In this document: positions 36,460 to 46,760 of the stretch, in pieces
Layout: each line of letters begins with the position of its first letter
How positions within the stretch are numbered: the first letter of the stretch is position 1
Assembly: GCA_951799445.1 (NCBI GenBank)
Contig: OX637289.1
Coordinates: forward strand, 11,375,321-11,439,320
DNA from: Pseudisothecium myosuroides
Taxonomy: Eukaryota > Streptophyta > Bryopsida > Hypnales > Lembophyllaceae
DNA: 64,000 bases
Direction: 5' to 3'
The notes under the pieces: model-generated
The model's database searches: none
Told to the model about the DNA's origin: nothing
The model's input: only the letters and a program-made list of their open reading frames with translations
Position numbers and translations under genes: made by a program

Positions 36460-36630
36460 GCTGTGTGGGCACTAGCGAACGTCGCTGGTGATTCTCTAAA
36501 GCGCAGGGATGTGGTCCTCAGCACTGGTGCCTTAATGCATCTGCTTGCCCAGCTTATTCATAACAGAAAGCTGTCAATGTGAAGAAATCAAACTTCGACC
36601 CTTTCAAAGGCTCAATCATCCTTCTAGCAG
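36460..36630 (+). pseudogene. Importin alpha exon fragment (decayed)
   Basis: An AG acceptor at 36458-36459 precedes a frame reading [12 protein letters not shown], then [15 protein letters not shown] and KLSM. These are consecutive pieces of the armadillo repeats of importin alpha, the nuclear import adaptor. The frame hits a stop right after KLSM. A one-base shift then restores the next homologous piece (RNQTSTLS in place of the usual RNATWTLS), and a GT donor follows at 36631. Retained splice sites show it came from genomic DNA rather than a retrocopy. The neighbouring armadillo exons are missing. Not functional. Confidence 0.7.
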
Positions 36631-36735
36631 GTATGTACCGCCTCTCATTTCTCTTGTTTCTTTAATTGGTGATATTTGCTTATTCAGAACACAAAGCTTC
36701 ACTAATAACACAAAGCTACAAAGCTTCACTTTCAG

Positions 36736-37364
36736 ATGAACTCGTTGGAAGCCTGGTTGCCCATCTGCTGCAAAATGAAGGTGGCTTTTATATGCTTTGC
36801 TACCAGCTATTGTAATTTTGATTTTTTTCAGGAGGGATTCATCTGGGTTCCTAGTTATTCAGGGTTAGCACTACGACGTCTGTGTTTAGATTGACTGTCG
36901 TGAATTCTAGCTACAATTCTTTAATACATAATTTGAAGAGGCATAAACCGTGCACAAGGTTTCTAAGAGAATGCAGAGGGCTATACTCTAACCCTATGCA
37001 AGATTTTCAAGAGGATACAGAGGTCTAACATTTCATGGTTGTTGCAATGTCTGTGGAATAGGTGCTGAAAATTGTGTAGCAAGCACAGGCTATTTCTCGT
37101 ATTGAACCTGTAAAGGTTGTTCTGCTACCATACCTGGTGAGTGCATATATCATAGAGGGATTGGGTTCAGGTTTCATGGTTTCATGGCACTGTCATGTCT
37201 ACTTACTCTAACACTTGTTTTAATGTGTTTTTGCTACAGGTCATTCGGAAGCATTGTTGTCTGTGCAATTTAGTCCATATAGTTGTATGCTAGCTAGTGG
37301 ATGAAGCGACACCGCCGTGCGATTTTAAATATTTTTACAGAAACGCCACTCTTCGCTTGCACCG
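36736..37364 (+). pseudogene. NLE: Notchless (NLE) ribosome-biogenesis gene fragment, three exons (decayed)
   Basis: Three pieces of the 60S ribosome-assembly WD40 protein Notchless are in order and retain splice borders: 36736-36780 (DELVGSLVAHLLQNE), 37062-37136 (VLKIV, stop, then QAISRI, shifted to RCSATIP) and 37240-37364 (GHSEALLSVQFSP, then ASG, stop, with the remaining WD-repeat sequence frame-shifted). The exon 2 to exon 3 junction still rebuilds the conserved PGH. At least two in-frame stops and two frameshifts show that it is dead. The rest of the gene is absent. It lies only 106 bp after the importin alpha fragment. Confidence 0.75.
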
Positions 37365-37611
37365 GTAAGGTTCAGACTGTACACAATTATAGAATCGACA
37401 TGAGATGTTTAGTGACTTTGCCTAAACGTCAGTGAGATGTTCAGTCAATTATAGAATGGAAGTGATATTTTATGCTTGTTCGTGTTGTTCACCTCAAGAT
37501 TGAGTTCATTTGCTTTTGGACGGTAGCCTTCCCCTGCTGTAGCGTACTCTCATTGTTAGCGTCTGTTGCAGTTTCTAGCAGAGACTATCCCTGCATTTCG
37601 TCGCTGCAAAG

Positions 37612-38769
37612 ATGGACGACTTCAACAATCCGAATACACTATTGGCTTTCACTTTCTTGGTGCTGCTACTGCTGCTGAATGCCGAGCATGTGCTGCAGCT
37701 GCCAATATTACCACAGGTAGACGAAGATGAGGAGGACCAGCTGCTGTCATTCTCCCAGAGCAAAGAGCGCCCCATTCATGATGCGGCATCATTCATGAGA
37801 ACTGCTGTGCAGAATTTCCGATTGATATCAGCAGTCAATGTCTTTGACGATGAAATCAATTACTGGGTGAAGCCCAGATCTACCACTTGGTTCTCCCATT
37901 TTTTGTTGCAGCAGTATGACAATAGCCGTTGGGTTAGCATTTTTCGTATGACAAAGCCTGCTGTTTTTGCTTTGGCTGCAGTGATCGGGCCACACATAGA
38001 AAAAAAAAACACTACATACAGGTTAGCTATTCCCGTTCTTGTCCGTGTAGCCTGCACTTTATTTAAACTCACTCATGGTGCGAACTTCACAATATGCAGT
38101 GAGATGTTCGCAATAGGGAGGAGTACAGTCTGCAAAATACTACGAGAAGTGGTCAATGCCATTAACGACTGCTTGCGGTCAGAGATTTCATGGCCGACTG
38201 GAGAACGACTTCGTGAAACTCAGGCGAAGTTCTCAAACCTTTGCTCTTTACCTGCTGTTATTGGGGCTATTGATGGTACACAGATTTCAATTGCCAAGCC
38301 TCGTTTCGGTGCAGCAGACTATTTTTATTTCAAGAGCGGTGGTTACAGCATGAACTGCCAGGCTGTAGTTGATAGTGAGAAGCGTTTTTTAGATTTGTAT
38401 GTCGGGATGTCGGGTTCCACTAATGATAGCCGGATGCTTCGAAGGTCTTCCTTGTATGAGTTAGCTAGTCATGGCCATCTTTTTGACGCCACTCAAGCTG
38501 TGGACGGATTCACTCCTTACATACTTGGCGATTTAGGTTACCCATTGTTACCTTGGCTCATGGTACCACACAAAGAGGACGGCCATTTGTCTGTGTCTGA
38601 GACTCTGCTGAACAAGAAGCTTCGGAAGGGGCATTCTGTAGTGGAGAACGCCTTTGGGATTCTGAAGCAGTCCTTTCGCAAGCTACTGGTGAAGTTTGAA
38701 TTGCAGCTGACGTTTCTACCTGACGTGATCGTTTGTTGTGCGATCCTACATAACATATTACTACGCTAG
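37612..38769 (+). CDS. PIF/Harbinger DDE transposase, truncated by an in-frame TAG
   Basis: 385 codons. The nuclease domain has the full DDE set: D221 in AVIGAIDGTQ, D307 in YILGDLGYP and E345 in SVVENAFG, plus the NDSR motif (271-274) typical of HARBI1-like proteins. An N-terminal hydrophobic stretch (about 10-22) precedes the helical region with WVSIFRMTK. The frame stops at TAG (38767-38769) straight after CCAILHNILLR. The same frame then continues for 69 codons (38770-38976) to TGA at 38979 with acidic and basic C-terminal sequence starting SHDQVEEFLQVLYREG, which is what family members carry after the HN motif. One C-to-T change in CAG explains the stop. Activity without the tail is uncertain. 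The protein would act in the nucleus with the SANT-like partner encoded divergently downstream. Confidence 0.9.
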   Translation: MDDFNNPNTLLAFTFLVLLLLLNAEHVLQLPILPQVDEDEEDQLLSFSQSKERPIHDAASFMRTAVQNFRLISAVNVFDDEINYWVKPRSTTWFSHFLLQQYDNSRWVSIFRMTKPAVFALAAVIGPHIEKKNTTYRLAIPVLVRVACTLFKLTHGANFTICSEMFAIGRSTVCKILREVVNAINDCLRSEISWPTGERLRETQAKFSNLCSLPAVIGAIDGTQISIAKPRFGAADYFYFKSGGYSMNCQAVVDSEKRFLDLYVGMSGSTNDSRMLRRSSLYELASHGHLFDATQAVDGFTPYILGDLGYPLLPWLMVPHKEDGHLSVSETLLNKKLRKGHSVVENAFGILKQSFRKLLVKFELQLTFLPDVIVCCAILHNILLR

Positions 38770-38979
38770 TCCCACGACCAAGTGGAGGAGTTTTTACAAG
38801 TGCTGTATAGAGAGGGCTTGCAGTCGGACGCTGATGCAGAAGGAGCCCCACGTCGGGAGGGTCAAGTGCGCTGTAGGGAAGAATTGCCTCCGCGGCAGGA
38901 CCAGCCCGGTGTCCAAGCTGTGCAGAAAAGGTCAAACCTAGGTCTGTATGTGACCACAAGACGTCGTGGTGGACTGTGA
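38770..38979 (+). other. Open C-terminal continuation of the transposase after the TAG
   Basis: 69 sense codons then TGA, in exactly the transposase frame, with exon-like composition. It would be translated only by readthrough or in a copy lacking the TAG. Confidence 0.7.
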
Positions 38980-39559
38980 GCTGGAAGGTGAGTTTCCCTG
39001 ACTTCCCTCTCTTTGCGCTAAAATCTTGTTTGTGGCCTGGCGAGTGGACATGTGCTACGACTAGGCCCTCTCCAAACGACGTTGTGGCTTTCTATTGCTT
39101 CCAATGCTTTTTACTCTTTTCCAAACAACATTTTCAAAAACTTCCATTCCTAATCACATTCAACAGACGTGTACCAAGCTGGGGTCATTTTTTTAATTTT
39201 TTTAATTAACTGTACATAGGAGGTGCTATTGTTCACAGAGGATTGCACAGTAGGAATGGCTGAACCTCTGGTCACCACGGAAATCAAAACTCTTCAAAAC
39301 TTTGTTGCCCAAGTATAGGGAACGCTAGCTACTATATAAAGTTAGTATTGCAGAAAGTCTACTAGCCTCACACTGAAAGGATGCCGCACTCAACTAAACT
39401 ACATACTAACATTATCTACAATGACATCTTCCATGGACAGAAACCTGTACAGCAGCAGTTTGCAGGGACACAGCTGAAGGTGGGGAGCATGGTGTCCTCA
39501 GGCGGGTGATCGATCTGCACTTCAAGGATTGTTGTCCGTCATCCACCAAAACTAGTTGT
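38980..39559. other. Intergenic gap between the two Harbinger genes
   Basis: The two genes converge here. The stretch holds their 3' ends and an AT-rich segment with no coding signal. Confidence 0.5.
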
Positions 39560-41644
39560 CTAGTCTTGTACAGTCTTGTTTTTCTCTCCTTCTGTTGGTG
39601 CAAGAGGATTGTTTTGAAGGGAACTGCTTTCTTTGTTAGTGGCTAATGGAGTAGCCGCTGTGCCATGACAGCCTCCATGGATATCTGCAGCAGCACTCTT
39701 TCTAGGGAAGGTGTCACGGTTTGAATTATGTACAGTGTCGAAGCCATGACGGCTACCACTTGTAAATCCTCTGCCTAACACGGCAGTGAGTTGTGCCAAG
39801 CAGCTGACCATTTCGCTTTGTTTCATTATCGCCAATCGTGCATTGTCATTAGCAGCTGTTGCCGTTTCATACAAACGTCTGTCCTTGTCCCGTTGATATG
39901 CTATGTGTTCTGTGAAGAGTCGCATCTGCACTTCCATCTTGGACCGCTCCACGTCAAGGGTGGCATCTGCTATGCCTTGCATTTGTGATGCCATGACTGC
40001 GCTTGTAGCCTTGGTTGCCTCTACGATGACTGTATGACTTGAAACGTTTTTCCTCCTCACAGCTGTGTTCCCAGGGCGCTTGTGAACAGCTGTTGATGTG
40101 TTGTCGGAGGAGCTGATAACTTGGGGTACAACGCCCGCTGGTACGCCAATGAAGGGCATTCCGGCACTGCCACGCACTCCTACAGTAGGTGCCGCTGGTG
40201 CTGCTGGCAAGGGGACGTCCTAAGAAGCTGATCGGGTAGCGGAGCTGCCAGCGCTAGTGTCAAAGGTGACACTCTTGGCGACTTCAACCGCGTCCTCCGG
40301 ATCAGGTTCGTTGTTCCCATCATCTAAAAACTCCTGCTCCTCATGTTGGAAGTTCCCGTCTGAAGGTGACAAAAAGTCCCGAACATGCGGTGGTTGCACT
40401 TGTGGCCGGTCAGAGAACCACTCATGTATGGCGTTGAAGAACTCGATGGCGAATTGCCGTGGAAGCCCTTGTGTTTTCTTCTCAGCAGTTGACAGCTGCC
40501 AATACTCAGGTACATTTCTCCCTGTCCGGCTGCAAAAGTCTGAAATTTTCTTGTAATCTGGAAGCAGTTGGTTCCATTTCATTTTGCATGCTACTGCATC
40601 TTGTAGGCAAGGGGAGATGTTGGCGGCCATGACCTCCTGTGAAATGCGTGACCACTTATTGGTGTCTGGTATCATAAGGTCACGAGCATCGCGAGTGTCT
40701 AGCTGCTTCACGTGTTGCTCTCTTTTCAAGTGAATGAGGAGGAGAACCTCCGACAACACCCAATTCGGTTGTCTGTCTTTCCTTGGTCGTTTTGATGGAT
40801 TTCCTGCAGCTGCAACTGCTGCAGCACGTGCCGCTAGAGGTGACGGTGACTGAGTTTCCCTTGATGACGCTGCAGCTCCTATACTTGCAGCAAGAGGAGA
40901 TGGTGCTTGAGTTCCCCTTGATGACCCTGCAGCTCCTACACCTGCAACGCTGGTGAATGCCGAAGTGCCAGGCCCTGGACTTGTCCAGCATTCACGAGGA
41001 GATGAAGTTAGCAACTGCCATGAGTCAGAAGCGGTTCAAAACTGCAGTGTATGGGTGACCGTTAGAGCATGCAGCAGAAGGAGGATGGCACGTCAACATC
41101 CCACATTCTTTCTCATAGCACGCCATTCAACCGATGTGCAATACAAGAAGAGCATCACATGGTCATGAAGGTACACAACGGTTGAAGTAATCCTTTGTTT
41201 TCCTACTTGTCATGGAGGCATGGGACGGCTCTCTGGATGGTCTGCAGGTTTTCTCATTGTTGGCGGGCAGCAGTGACGTTGTTCCCAACCATTCGATTCT
41301 TCCTAAAATGATTAGAACGCTCATGCTCTATTGATATGTGGATGTTACTATTCAAATTTGGACGTGTACATTACGGAGTGGCTTCATATAGGAAAAATGA
41401 CGTTACAGAGAATGAACGTCTTCTCAAAGTATTAATGCAGACATCGTTATGCATGTGCAAGAGGTGCTCAACCTAATCGAAGCGTGCTTTCTCAAGGATC
41501 ACCTCTAACCATCATGGACAAGCTGTGAGGACATCCCAACACTTCAATGTTGTTGCTAGTGACAGAATTTCACTTACCACCGGCTAGCACAGCTGTTGGG
41601 CGAAGAGGTGCTCCTTGTCGAGGTGGCACTTGTTGGCTCTCCAT
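39560..41644 (-). CDS. Myb/SANT-like DNA-binding protein of the Harbinger element, with an in-frame TAG
   Basis: Partner protein that binds element DNA and brings the transposase to the nucleus. Proposed exon 1: 41644-41578 (MESQQVPPRQGAPL..., donor GTAAGTG at 41577). Proposed exon 2: 40974 onward, after the acceptor CCAG; the split codon G|GG joins in frame. Exon 2 encodes an Ala/Ser-rich linker, a basic patch (KRPRKDRQ) and a trihelix/SANT-like domain with WVLSEVLLLIHLKREQ, NKWSRISQEV and KMKWNQLLPDYKKI. A TAG at 40222-40220 (codon 274) interrupts it. The same frame stays open for 219 further codons to TAG at 39562-39560, with a helical region around EVQMRLFTEHIAYQRDK. If the TAG were CAG the protein would be 493 residues. 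Exon 1 is inferred from splice sites only; translation could also begin at 41014. Confidence 0.75.
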
Positions 41645-43002
41645 GACGTGGTGGTGCGCACACTTGCAGGGACTTGGTCATGGAAATTGCAACACGATCA
41701 AGTGACCACTTCCTAATGAGAATTGCAGCCATGAACATTGAATTTGCAAAAGAACACTCTTTCCGCAAAGAAGCTGTACCTAACCATTTCTAATATACTG
41801 ACCAATGTTGACATTGCAATCGTAACTAGTATGTACTGTCATTGTACGCTTCGAGCTATACCAGCTTCTGAATGACATGAAAGAACGATGAAGCACGTCA
41901 TAGAGAAGCACCTACAACACTATCGATTTTCTCAAATTTCAGAGCTTCCAGCAGAGGAGTGCTAACCAACGTACCTCTTCCAAGAAATCTTCACGAATCG
42001 CCAAAGTCTGATGCTGATTTTGATGGCGTACAGTTGACGCACTGATAGCAATACTCCAAGCACTAGAAATTTGCAGAATACTCACCAACACTCGCTTCTA
42101 CGTCTCCGGAAACGTCAGGCCTCTTCATCTCTCAAAAAGGTGGGCTTACGGTCCTGTAGCCGCTAATGGCGGCTGCTAAACAAATGCGATTCTTTCTTAA
42201 TGGGCCACCAAGCCTGCAAGTACGTAACAGCAGCCAAAGTAGGAAGAAATCTACATTTCCAGAAGATTCATAATTACTTCTTAAGAGGCGTACCTTACTA
42301 AAATATTTACCATTACTTGCTCCAAGAGCGCTGTTATTTCTCCTCCATGTTGCCACCCACGTAGGCTCGGTGGATACGGATGGTTGCAGGTGGGAACACC
42401 TCTGAAATTTCTGGGCCCTCACTACCCTACCACCGGCTGCTTAATGACAAGTGGGAACATACCTTACATCAGCCCAAATTTAGCGATTGAAGTAAGTAAA
42501 TTGTCGCAATTCAAAGCCTACATATTTCAGGACAAAACTCAAAATCAGTAAACAGATTCGTAAACACCTTTGTGATGTGTTGCAAATGGATGCTGCTCGC
42601 CCGTGAACATGGTTTCCTGCCTGGAACTGCTCGAAAGAATTTTTGTCAATAATAAGAAGCCCAGTGCAAGAATGTGGGCATGTACAAAAAGAGACTCCCG
42701 GATTCCGTTATTCCCTCATCAGCTAAGTTAAGCCCGGAGCCCCGGAATTTGAGTGAGATGCTCTGGCACCCAACGCTCTTATTAACATTAATCGGACCTG
42801 ACAAATTTGGTCACTGTTGCCGGTTTAGGGTTTAGCATCTTGACGAGCGTTGCCACACCATTTTCAGGTGCTTGTCCTCTTACAGCTCCCATGCTCCACT
42901 TTGATGCAGCCCCGAAGTTCATCCGGTAAAGGTTTCTGTTCGTTCAGACGACGATTATCGTTCCTGAAACACCCTTATCCACAGTCATTCTTCATCTTCC
43001 TC
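41645..43002. other. Harbinger right end and BPG2 upstream region
   Basis: Holds the leader of the SANT-like gene, the proposed right terminus of the Harbinger element near 42196 and then the BPG2 promoter. Minus-strand frames at 42132-42422 and elsewhere resemble nothing known. A first telo-box (GGTTTAGGGTTTAG) sits at about 42823. Confidence 0.4.
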
Positions 43003-43033
43003 TGGGTTTTGGGTTTTAGGGTTTAGGGTTTAG
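43003..43033 (+). promoter_or_regulatory. Telo-box cluster upstream of BPG2
   Basis: Three tandem TTTAGGG-type units (TTTTAGGGTTTAGGGTTTAG at 43014-43033, preceded by GGGTTTTG) lie about 240 bases before the BPG2 ATG. Such boxes in 5' leaders are common in plant ribosome and translation genes. The run is too short to be a telomere. Confidence 0.65.
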
Positions 43034-43273
43034 TGCTCATCTTCGAGGTGCTGGAGGTTTAGGATTCATTAGCTCTCGAAGCTCGAGGCTCTGAAGGCTT
43101 AGGGTTTTCGTACATCAATTTGTTGGCAGGAAGGGTGGAGGGTTTTTGGTGCACTGGTCTGCAAATTTTTTTAGGCCCTTGTGAAATGTCGTTGCCCTGG
43201 AGTACCAGCTCGGAGGAATGAATTCAAGAGTGTGGTGAATTCAGGAGTTGTGCAGGATTTTGGGGCAGCTCCA

Positions 43274-46200
43274 ATGGCCTGTTTAGCTCGCACGGTTTCG
43301 GGGTGCACATCCTGCCACGCTGCGAGGACATTGCAATGGGCCCATGGGAGTATTGTATCTCCTTCTTCGATTAGGTTATGCGCTTTGGGTCAATCCGTGA
43401 ACTCGAAGTACTGCTTCGTTGGATCACGAAATGGAAATTCGGTCGTGGCTTCTGCATTGGGCTTGGCAGATAGGTTCAGGGCTTCTCCAAGTAATGTCCG
43501 ATTCTCTAGCTTGCTTAGCTTCAGTTCTAGTTCCGAGGGCGGTGACAGACGTAAGGAGCTCAAAGCCCTAGAATGCATGAAACCAGCCTCAGCGGATGTT
43601 TCTTTTGAGAGACGACGACAAAAGTATTTGGAAAAGTTGGCTTGTCCTGGTTGTGGTGTGTACATGCAAGACAAGGACCCTAGCCGACCCGGGTACTTCA
43701 AAATGCCTGCCATTCTGGGCAAATCAGACGACGAATTGGAGGAAGATGGAGAGGAATTGGAAGAGTTAGATGCAGGAAGAGCCGAATTAGACGATTCGGA
43801 TTTTGATATTGACGAGGACGAGGACGAAGAGCATATGGATATGGACACTCGACTGAGCGTTGCGACGGAGTGGAATGAGGTTGGGGCTGATAGCAGACAG
43901 GCAGGGAAGGATGCCTGGGCTGAAATTCTCGGTGGGAAGCACCGGATGAATAAGCGGGACGCAGTCGATGAGGAAGAAGAAGAAGAGAAAGTGGTGGTGT
44001 GCGCGCGTTGTCATACACTACGGAACTACGGAAAGATCAAGGACGAGAGCGCCGAGAATCTTCTTCCTGATTTCGACTTCGAGCGTGTCGTCGGTGCGCG
44101 GTTGAAGAAGGCGTATGGAAGGAGAGCCGTGGTGTTGATGGTCGTCGACGGGTCGGACTTCGATGGCTCGTTTCCACGCAAAGCTGCGGAGGTTCTGGCA
44201 GAGGCCGACGAAGAACTTGGCACCGCCTGGCAGGAAGGCAAAGCAGGAAACACCCCCAGGTTTAGTGATGTTGTCATGTTTTTTCAAGATTAGTACTGCC
44301 TTTAAACCCTGGAAGGATCAAGATTCATGACCAATTGGATTGATCATATTGTGGAAATGTAATTCTGATGAGGCCAAGGTTTATATCACCGGTACTTATG
44401 AAGGACGTTGCATTTATTGGTCAAAAACTAAATAAAATTGAACAAAAGAAAGTTTCCATCTGACTTACTCAACACTGCTCAAAGAAACATGAGGGTCCCT
44501 TGGTCCTTTAGGGGTTCGGGGGTTAACTTTTGATAGCCATTCTTGGTAGTATGTTCTGGGTTCTTCAATAGCTTTTGCAGCAATTAACTCTGTTTGGTAC
44601 TCATTGTAACGATTTTCAATGTGAATTCTACACGTTTGGCTATAGATCCTGGAATGAAACTAGCTAAGAATTTTCGCTTCTGGTCGTTTGTCTAAAATTC
44701 GTGGAAATCAAATTTACTGCTGGGCCAGGTTGGTGGTGGTCATGAACAAGATCGACCTGCTTCCGAAGCAAATCTCTGCCACTCGTCTGGAGCAATGGGT
44801 GCGTCGGAGGTCCAAATCTGGGGGCGTGACGCGAATTGCGGGCGTGCACCTCGTGAGTGCATTCAAAGGCTGGGGGGTGGAGCAACTGGCCGAGCACATC
44901 AAGCAGCTTGCTGGTCCAAGGGGAGACTGCTGGGTCGTTGGTGCGCAGAATGCTGGCAAATCTTCGCTCATCAACTCCTTGGCGAAGTTTGCAGGCGAGA
45001 AGCGGAAGAAGACGGTGCTGACGGAGGCAGCTGTCCCTGGGACGACTCTCGGAGTTCTCAAGCTGGAGGGCATCTTGCCAGCTCGCGCACGGCTGTTTGA
45101 CACTCCTGGTCTGATCCATCCGCACCAACTTAGCACCAAGCTCAACCGGGAGGAGCAAAAGCTGGTCGAAGTGCGGAAGGAGCTTAAGCCGAGAACCTTT
45201 CGTGTGAAGGTGAGATTTCGTCGTCTTCACCAATTTTACCCTCAATTAAGGTAGAGGATACTGTTTATGCATTTTAAGCAATGTGTAGGAGTGTGCTTGT
45301 TTTAGAGATCACTATGAAGCGGTGAAGAGATCCTGTCGGGTACCTGAGCCAAACTCTGCTGAGATAAAAAAATAAGCACTCATTGTATGAATTTCCTATG
45401 CAATTTTCCAAAGTAGTAGACAATCCTATTTCCTGACAAAGAATCATTGACCGTAGACATATTTAGCCTCGTGATGCTTGCACCACTTGCTAATAACTGT
45501 ATCAATAGATGAATTGCTGTTGGTAGCAGGGGTCGGTATAGAAGACGGGATCAGGGCTTTTACGGTTTTAGGATCCTGTACGTTACATTCACGTCTTTCG
45601 TTCGGGTAAACTGTGTTGCTATCTATCGTCGTTCCTTAAAGTGCTTGCCATACCTGACGTCTTGATTTCTGAGTCTTGCTGATCTGATTCATTCCTTAAG
45701 GACGGTATTACTCTTCAGTAGAGTTTGCAGCGTTATCCTTCTATGAACGCTTATTGGATTGGATGTTGGACTTGAAACAGATAGGCAGTACCGTGCACGT
45801 AGGAGGACTGCTTAGATTAGATGTGGTGGAAGCCCCGTCTGAGAGCATCTATGTGACAGTTTGGGCATCTGCGCAGCTTCCCTTGCACATGGGGAAGTCT
45901 GAGAAAGCTGATGAGCTTTTCGAGAAGCACCTTGGCTATCGATTGACGGTAATTTCACTCCATCTTGTTCTGCTCTGATACGTGAAGTATTTAGCTAGGC
46001 GAGTGTTAATTTTCATCATCCCTTTCACTTGCAGCGCCTCCCCTTGAACGTACAATCACTGACGAATTTGTCAGAGCTATGAGTGAACATTACATTCTGG
46101 AGAGCCCTTCTGAATTGCATGAAAAGGAATCCTCACAGCTTATTTTGGAAAGTTGAGCTCAATTTGAAGTGAGAGCTCCTCAAGCCAATGAGCCATTGTC

Positions 46201-46760
46201 TTCACATGTGAGAAATATATATGTCAGATCTTCATTTTACTTGATTTGCTCTCATTGGCATCTGAATAACATGTTCTCAAAAGGTGCAATGCCACTACTA
46301 CTCAAGAATGCTTTGAACATTAGTCGATGACCATGCATTTTAGACAAGTTGGTCTAGTTTCCTGAAGTCATTTTGTATGCACTTTTTTTGGTGCCTTCCT
46401 GGAGCTTATATGACGGTTTCCACTTTTCTCCAGCCACCAGCGGACAAGGATCGAGCTGCGGAGATAGGCCGGTGGGTACCTCGGAGGGTGACAGTGACGG
46501 GAGACTCCTGGGAGCAAAGCAGTGTGGACGTGGCGGTGGCCGGGTTGGGATGGGTGGGCATTGGTGTGAAGGGCACTGCAGTTCTGCAAGCTTGGACCTA
46601 CGAGGGAGTTGCTGTGACGACTCATGAAGCCATGGTGTACGACATGGCTGCTATCTTTGAAAAGCCTGGTTTCACAGCCATGAAGTCTCCTAGCAAAGGA
46701 AACAAGAGGTCCAAAGAAAGCCCAAAGCAGACCAAACCCATGGAGGAAATGGTGTATTGA
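43274..46760 (+). CDS. BPG2: BPG2-like circularly permuted chloroplast GTPase, four exons
   Basis: A YqeH-family GTPase needed for chloroplast rRNA processing and ribosome assembly; loss in Arabidopsis gives pale green plants. Exons: 43274-44259, 44729-45209, 45781-45948, 46434-46760, giving 653 residues, all phases consistent. The start is the first in-frame ATG; the frame upstream to 43181 has only a GTG. The Ser/Arg-rich N-terminus (about 1-90) looks like a transit peptide. Zinc-finger pairs CPGC (124-127) and CARC (243-246) flank a strongly acidic insert. The G motifs are in permuted order: G4 NKID (335-338), G5 SAFKG, G1 GAQNAGKSS (400-408), G2 PGTT (432-435), G3 DTPG (453-456). The C-terminal part (VHVGGLLRLDV, LPLHMGKSEKA, SVDVAVAGLGW) matches BPG2 rather than NOA1/RIF1. 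Intron 1 may hold a TTAA-family element. A decayed copy of the exon 3 region lies at 59418-61911. Confidence 0.95.
44302..44526. mobile_element. Possible TTAA-family element in BPG2 intron 1
   Basis: Left TTAAACCCTGGAAGGATC and right GGTCCTTTAGGGG are matching inverted ends of the CCCCTAAAGGACC family. On the right, ten extra bases separate GGGG from TTAA, so that end is altered. Non-coding and inside intron 1, so it should not affect the protein. Confidence 0.45.

Larger units (their letters stand above)
33927..42196. mobile_element. Probable composite PIF/Harbinger element with captured gene fragments
   Basis: Contains a Harbinger DDE transposase (37612-38769) and the divergent Myb/SANT-like gene (41644-39560) that this superfamily requires. 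Proposed left end: TTA (33924-33926) followed by GGGGGCGTTCACAG, the G-rich start expected for PIF termini. Proposed right end: near 42196, with TTA at 42197-42199. The subterminal sequences are inverted relatives: GTTTTAGCAGC...ATTGCTAC on the left, and GTAGCCGC...GGCTGCTAAAC at about 42149-42175 on the right. The outermost right bases match poorly, so boundaries are tentative. Between the left end and the transposase lie decayed exons of importin alpha and Notchless, both in the transposase orientation. They may have been captured, or may simply be neighbours. Confidence 0.45.

Noticed and set aside
43003..43033. Possible telomere or internal telomeric array
   Set aside because: Only about three units, placed in a gene leader; best explained as telo-boxes.
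43390..44018. Minus-strand frames of 106-152 codons opposite BPG2 exon 1
   Set aside because: They mirror the acidic, low-complexity stretch of the BPG2 coding strand, which carries clear zinc-finger and GTPase motifs.
44664..45245. 193-codon minus-strand frame opposite BPG2 exon 2
   Set aside because: The plus strand encodes NKID, GKSS and DTPG motifs with correct splice phases; the antisense frame has no recognisable motif.
46029..46160. Extra BPG2 exon after the TTGCAG at 46034
   Set aside because: It hits a stop after about ten codons, and direct joining of 45948 to 46434 gives the conserved continuation; the segment is intronic.
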